DNA of 7,270 nt from Lachnospiraceae bacterium (lineage in GTDB: Bacteria; Bacillota; Clostridia; Lachnospirales; Lachnospiraceae): contig JAILPU010000236.1 in the NCBI GenBank assembly GCA_024699395.1, positions 1 through 7,270 of the forward strand, written 5' to 3'. The position numbers and the translations under genes were made by a program. Numbering within the stretch: the first letter of the stretch is position 1; each line of letters opens with the position of its first letter. The notes beneath the pieces are model-generated. The model was not told where the DNA came from and searched no databases. It saw only the letters and a list, made by a program, of their open reading frames with translations. Shown here piece after piece: positions 5,808-7,270 of this stretch.

Positions 5808-6299
5808 TCAAAGTTTCTCCAAAACCTTCTTTAAGGTTTCCTCAATATCCAGTCCCTCTTCGTCCACCACGATATCCGCGTACTTCTCATACAAAACACT
5901 TCTCTCCTCATACAGATTTTGGAGAGTCTGTCCCTTTTTCAATACCACCCCTCTGTTATCGATATCGCTTAATCTTTTGGAAAGCTCGGCGAGACTTTGT
6001 TTTAAATAGACAACCTTACCTATCTTTTTTAAATGGTCCATGGCTTCAGCACCGTATACCACGCTTCCTCCGGTGGCTATCACACATTTATCGCATTCTA
6101 TCTCACTGTTAACCTTATTTTCGGTCTCGATAAAGCCCTCAATTCCCTTTTCGTCGATTATCTCTTTAAGCTTTTTACCGGTTTTCTTTTGTATCAGGAT
6201 ATCGCTGTCCACAAAATCATATCCCTTTACCTTTGCCAATATTACACCCAGGGTGCTTTTCCCCACTCCCGGCATACCTATAAGAATGATATTATCCAT
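5808..6299 (-). CDS. Shikimate kinase-family (AroK-like) P-loop kinase, altered substrate site
   Basis: This 163-residue small-molecule kinase has the fold and length of shikimate kinase, which phosphorylates shikimate in the aromatic amino acid pathway. The Walker A loop is GMPGVGKST (8-16), the substrate aspartate is Asp33 in VDSD, the lid arginine is Arg116 in DNRG, and the later Arg133 in ERSVLY matches a shikimate-binding Arg. Two signature sites differ: the FRxxE arginine that holds the shikimate carboxylate is Ile57 in FIETE, and the GGG loop is GGS (77-79). The substrate may therefore not be shikimate. No other aromatic-pathway gene is in the window. ATG 6299 has AAAGGA 5 bases upstream. 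It is the first gene of a two-gene operon with the Cys-rich protein. It may be a divergent AroK or a paralogue with another substrate. Confidence 0.88.
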   Translation of the reverse strand: MDNIILIGMPGVGKSTLGVILAKVKGYDFVDSDILIQKKTGKKLKEIIDEKGIEGFIETENKVNSEIECDKCVIATGGSVVYGAEAMDHLKKIGKVVYLKQSLAELSKRLSDIDNRGVVLKKGQTLQNLYEERSVLYEKYADIVVDEEGLDIEETLKKVLEKL

Positions 6300-6323
6300 T
6301 ATAATCCTTTCTCTGACACCAAA

Positions 6324-6353
6324 TATACAAATGGTTAACTATTTGGTTGTCAT
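6324..6353 (-). promoter_or_regulatory. Candidate promoter of the kinase-like operon
   Basis: On the minus strand, ATGACA (6353-6348) and TGTATA (6329-6324) are 18 bases apart, 25 bases before the kinase ATG at 6299. The match is moderate, and the neighbouring TATATT (6327-6322) is an alternative -10. The 18 bp palindrome lies almost wholly between these boxes. Confidence 0.45.
6328..6345. promoter_or_regulatory. 18 bp palindrome, candidate operator between divergent genes
   Basis: CAAATGGTTAACTATTTG is a perfect inverted repeat apart from one base pair (G at 6333 against T at 6340) and is centred on GTTAAC. It lies within the candidate minus-strand promoter and just upstream of the plus-strand -35 box, so a bound factor could control both genes. 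An outer CCAAAT at 6319-6324 can also pair with ATTTGG at 6341-6346. The binding protein is not known. Confidence 0.5.
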
Positions 6354-6381
6354 TGCTTTTATTGTTTGTTAAGAGTATAAT
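6353..6381 (+). promoter_or_regulatory. Promoter of the surface-protein gene
   Basis: TTGCTT (6353-6358), a 17-base spacer and a perfect TATAAT (6376-6381) precede the gene, with an expected start point near 6388 and a short leader of about 38 bases. Confidence 0.65.
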
Positions 6382-6410
6382 TTATTACGGTGATTACTTA
6401 CAATTATACA

Positions 6411-6418
6411 AAAGGAGG
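6411..6418 (+). promoter_or_regulatory. Ribosome binding site deciding a GTG start
   Basis: AAAGGAGG lies 7 bases before GTG 6426. The ATG two bases earlier (6424) reads straight into TGA, so GTG is the only start that opens the long frame. Confidence 0.85.
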
Positions 6419-6425
6419 AACAGAT

Positions 6426-7270
6426 GTGAAGCTTTTTAAAAAATGTTTTTTAACTGCTTTATCTCTTATGCTCATTGCAGGTTCAAGCGTTCTGCCGTCA
6501 CACAAGGCCTATGCCGCAGACAATGTAACCTACACGGTAAAGTATATCGCTGCCGACTCCCAATGGCGTGTTCAGCCTCTTAAGGCATGGGACAGCTCCC
6601 AGGGTTCCGGTGATATGAATTACCTTACCACCAATCTTAAGGACGGAGACTCCATTGTTGTATCCGGAGACAGTTCCACTCCCGGACTGGGAGATCTTAA
6701 AACCGATGTATCTCTTAAAAATATCACGATTTTGGGTATGTCAAAGGGAATAGTTATCCATGCCAACAAACCCGTCAATGAGATTTACGTTCTGCAAGGA
6801 AGCGTTGCCTCCATAAACGGAACATACAACACTGTCTACGTATATGATGACAGCACCTGCAACATCAATAATGATGTGAAAAATTTAAAACTGGTTGCGG
6901 ATTCCACTCTCAAGATGACTGTTAAATCTTTGGGAGCCGTAGCTTCCTGCGAGATTTCCAATTCCACAGGTGTTATAAAAAGAATGAATAATGTGAAAGC
7001 AGGATCCCTTAATATAGAAAAGGGCGAGGACAAAACTCCCGCTTCCGATTATACACTCTCTGATGGCACTGCAAATACTCAAACTTCAAATTCAAAACAG
7101 GCGCAAACGTCTACAGACAGCAGCGCTACCGCATCAAACGATACCACACAGGCTCCTTTGGCAAGTACCGATACTGCGCAGGCTTCAAGCACCGATACCT
7201 CGCAGGCTGCAACAGCCGCATCAAATCCCAATGTCGCACCCAAAACCGGGGATTCATATGCGGGCGCTGT
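6426..7270 (+). CDS. Secreted, probably sortase-anchored surface protein (3' end outside the window)
   Basis: This frame gives 281 codons without a stop and runs off the right edge. Residues 1-30 form a signal peptide: a Lys-rich start (MKLFKKC), a hydrophobic core (LTALSLMLIAG) and a likely cut after AYA30. Residues 31-200 are rich in short beta-strand stretches with Asn, Ser and Val (LKNITILG, VYVYDDST, NLKLVADSTLKM, SLNIEKG), which suggests a beta-solenoid, though this is inferred by eye. Residues 220-268 are a Ser/Thr/Ala/Gln-rich linker with an 8-residue repeat of the type STDTxQA. APKTG at 271-275 followed by Asp-Ser resembles an LPxTG-type sorting signal; the membrane anchor would lie beyond the window. 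Binding function is unknown. The GTG start is supported by AAAGGAGG at 7 bases. Its promoter is divergent from the kinase-like operon. Confidence 0.88.
   Translation, partial: MKLFKKCFLTALSLMLIAGSSVLPSHKAYAADNVTYTVKYIAADSQWRVQPLKAWDSSQGSGDMNYLTTNLKDGDSIVVSGDSSTPGLGDLKTDVSLKNITILGMSKGIVIHANKPVNEIYVLQGSVASINGTYNTVYVYDDSTCNINNDVKNLKLVADSTLKMTVKSLGAVASCEISNSTGVIKRMNNVKAGSLNIEKGEDKTPASDYTLSDGTANTQTSNSKQAQTSTDSSATASNDTTQAPLASTDTAQASSTDTSQAATAASNPNVAPKTGDSYAGA
7161..7208 (+). repeat. 24-bp tandem repeat in the Ser/Thr-rich linker
   Basis: Two in-frame units of 24 bases (7161-7184 and 7185-7208) encode ASTDTAQA and SSTDTSQA. A looser unit just before them encodes SNDTTQA. They are part of the low-complexity wall-spanning linker of the surface protein and may vary in number between strains. 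Confidence 0.7.
7236..7250 (+). other. LPxTG-like sorting motif (APKTG)
   Basis: Codons 271-275 of the surface protein encode Ala-Pro-Lys-Thr-Gly, followed by Asp-Ser. The first position is Ala rather than Leu. The hydrophobic segment and positive tail needed for a full sorting signal would lie beyond the window, so this is provisional. Confidence 0.55.

Noticed and set aside
5590..6009. Plus-strand open frame of 139 codons.
   Set aside because: It is antisense to both the Cys-rich and kinase-like genes and looks like the low-complexity shadow of real coding sequence.

Overview
The window looks like chromosomal DNA from a low-to-mid GC Gram-positive anaerobe of the Clostridia, most likely Lachnospiraceae. 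This is inference from strong AGGAGG-type ribosome binding sites, frequent GTG starts, consensus SigA-like promoters, a surface protein ending in a PKTGD sorting motif, and the general look of the proteins. No rRNA, tRNA, CRISPR array, insertion sequence or phage gene was seen.

Region A (1-3475, minus strand) reads as one tightly packed operon. A consensus promoter (TTGACA-17-TATATT, 3447-3475) is followed by a free-standing heavy-metal-associated (HMA) domain protein (3182-3400), a P1B-type Zn/Cd/Pb-exporting ATPase without its own N-terminal HMA domain (1253-3151), a GIY-YIG nuclease-like protein (986-1243), a patatin-like phospholipase (151-984) and the N-terminus of a further protein that runs off the window (1-143). 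A divergent ArsR/SmtB-type regulator with a His-rich N-terminus (3556-3933) has its own consensus promoter. An imperfect dyad overlaps the -10 and start point of the efflux promoter. The simplest model is metal-dependent derepression of the efflux operon.

Region B (3921-4790, plus strand) holds three or more diverged tandem copies of a roughly 56-70 bp unit, which begins inside the last codons of the ArsR gene and fills the gap to a Mn-type superoxide dismutase gene (4173-4790). A strong hairpin terminator (4838-4864), able to work on both strands, closes the SOD gene and the convergent operon that follows.

Region C (4915-6299, minus strand) is a two-gene operon. The first gene encodes a shikimate-kinase-family protein lacking the substrate-binding Arg of the FRxxE motif. 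The second encodes a cysteine-rich protein that I tentatively place near the U32/TIM-barrel Fe-S proteins. The genes are nearly or actually overlapping, which suggests coupled expression.

Region D (6300-7270) contains a divergent promoter region with a near-perfect 18 bp palindrome, then the start of a secreted, probably sortase-anchored surface protein (6426 to the window end). It starts with GTG and remains open at the right edge.

The most distinctive items are the repeat array that supplies the tail of the regulator, the altered shikimate-kinase-like enzyme coupled to the Cys-rich protein, and a phospholipase and nuclease riding in a metal-efflux operon. I do not see a clearly new defence or mobile system.
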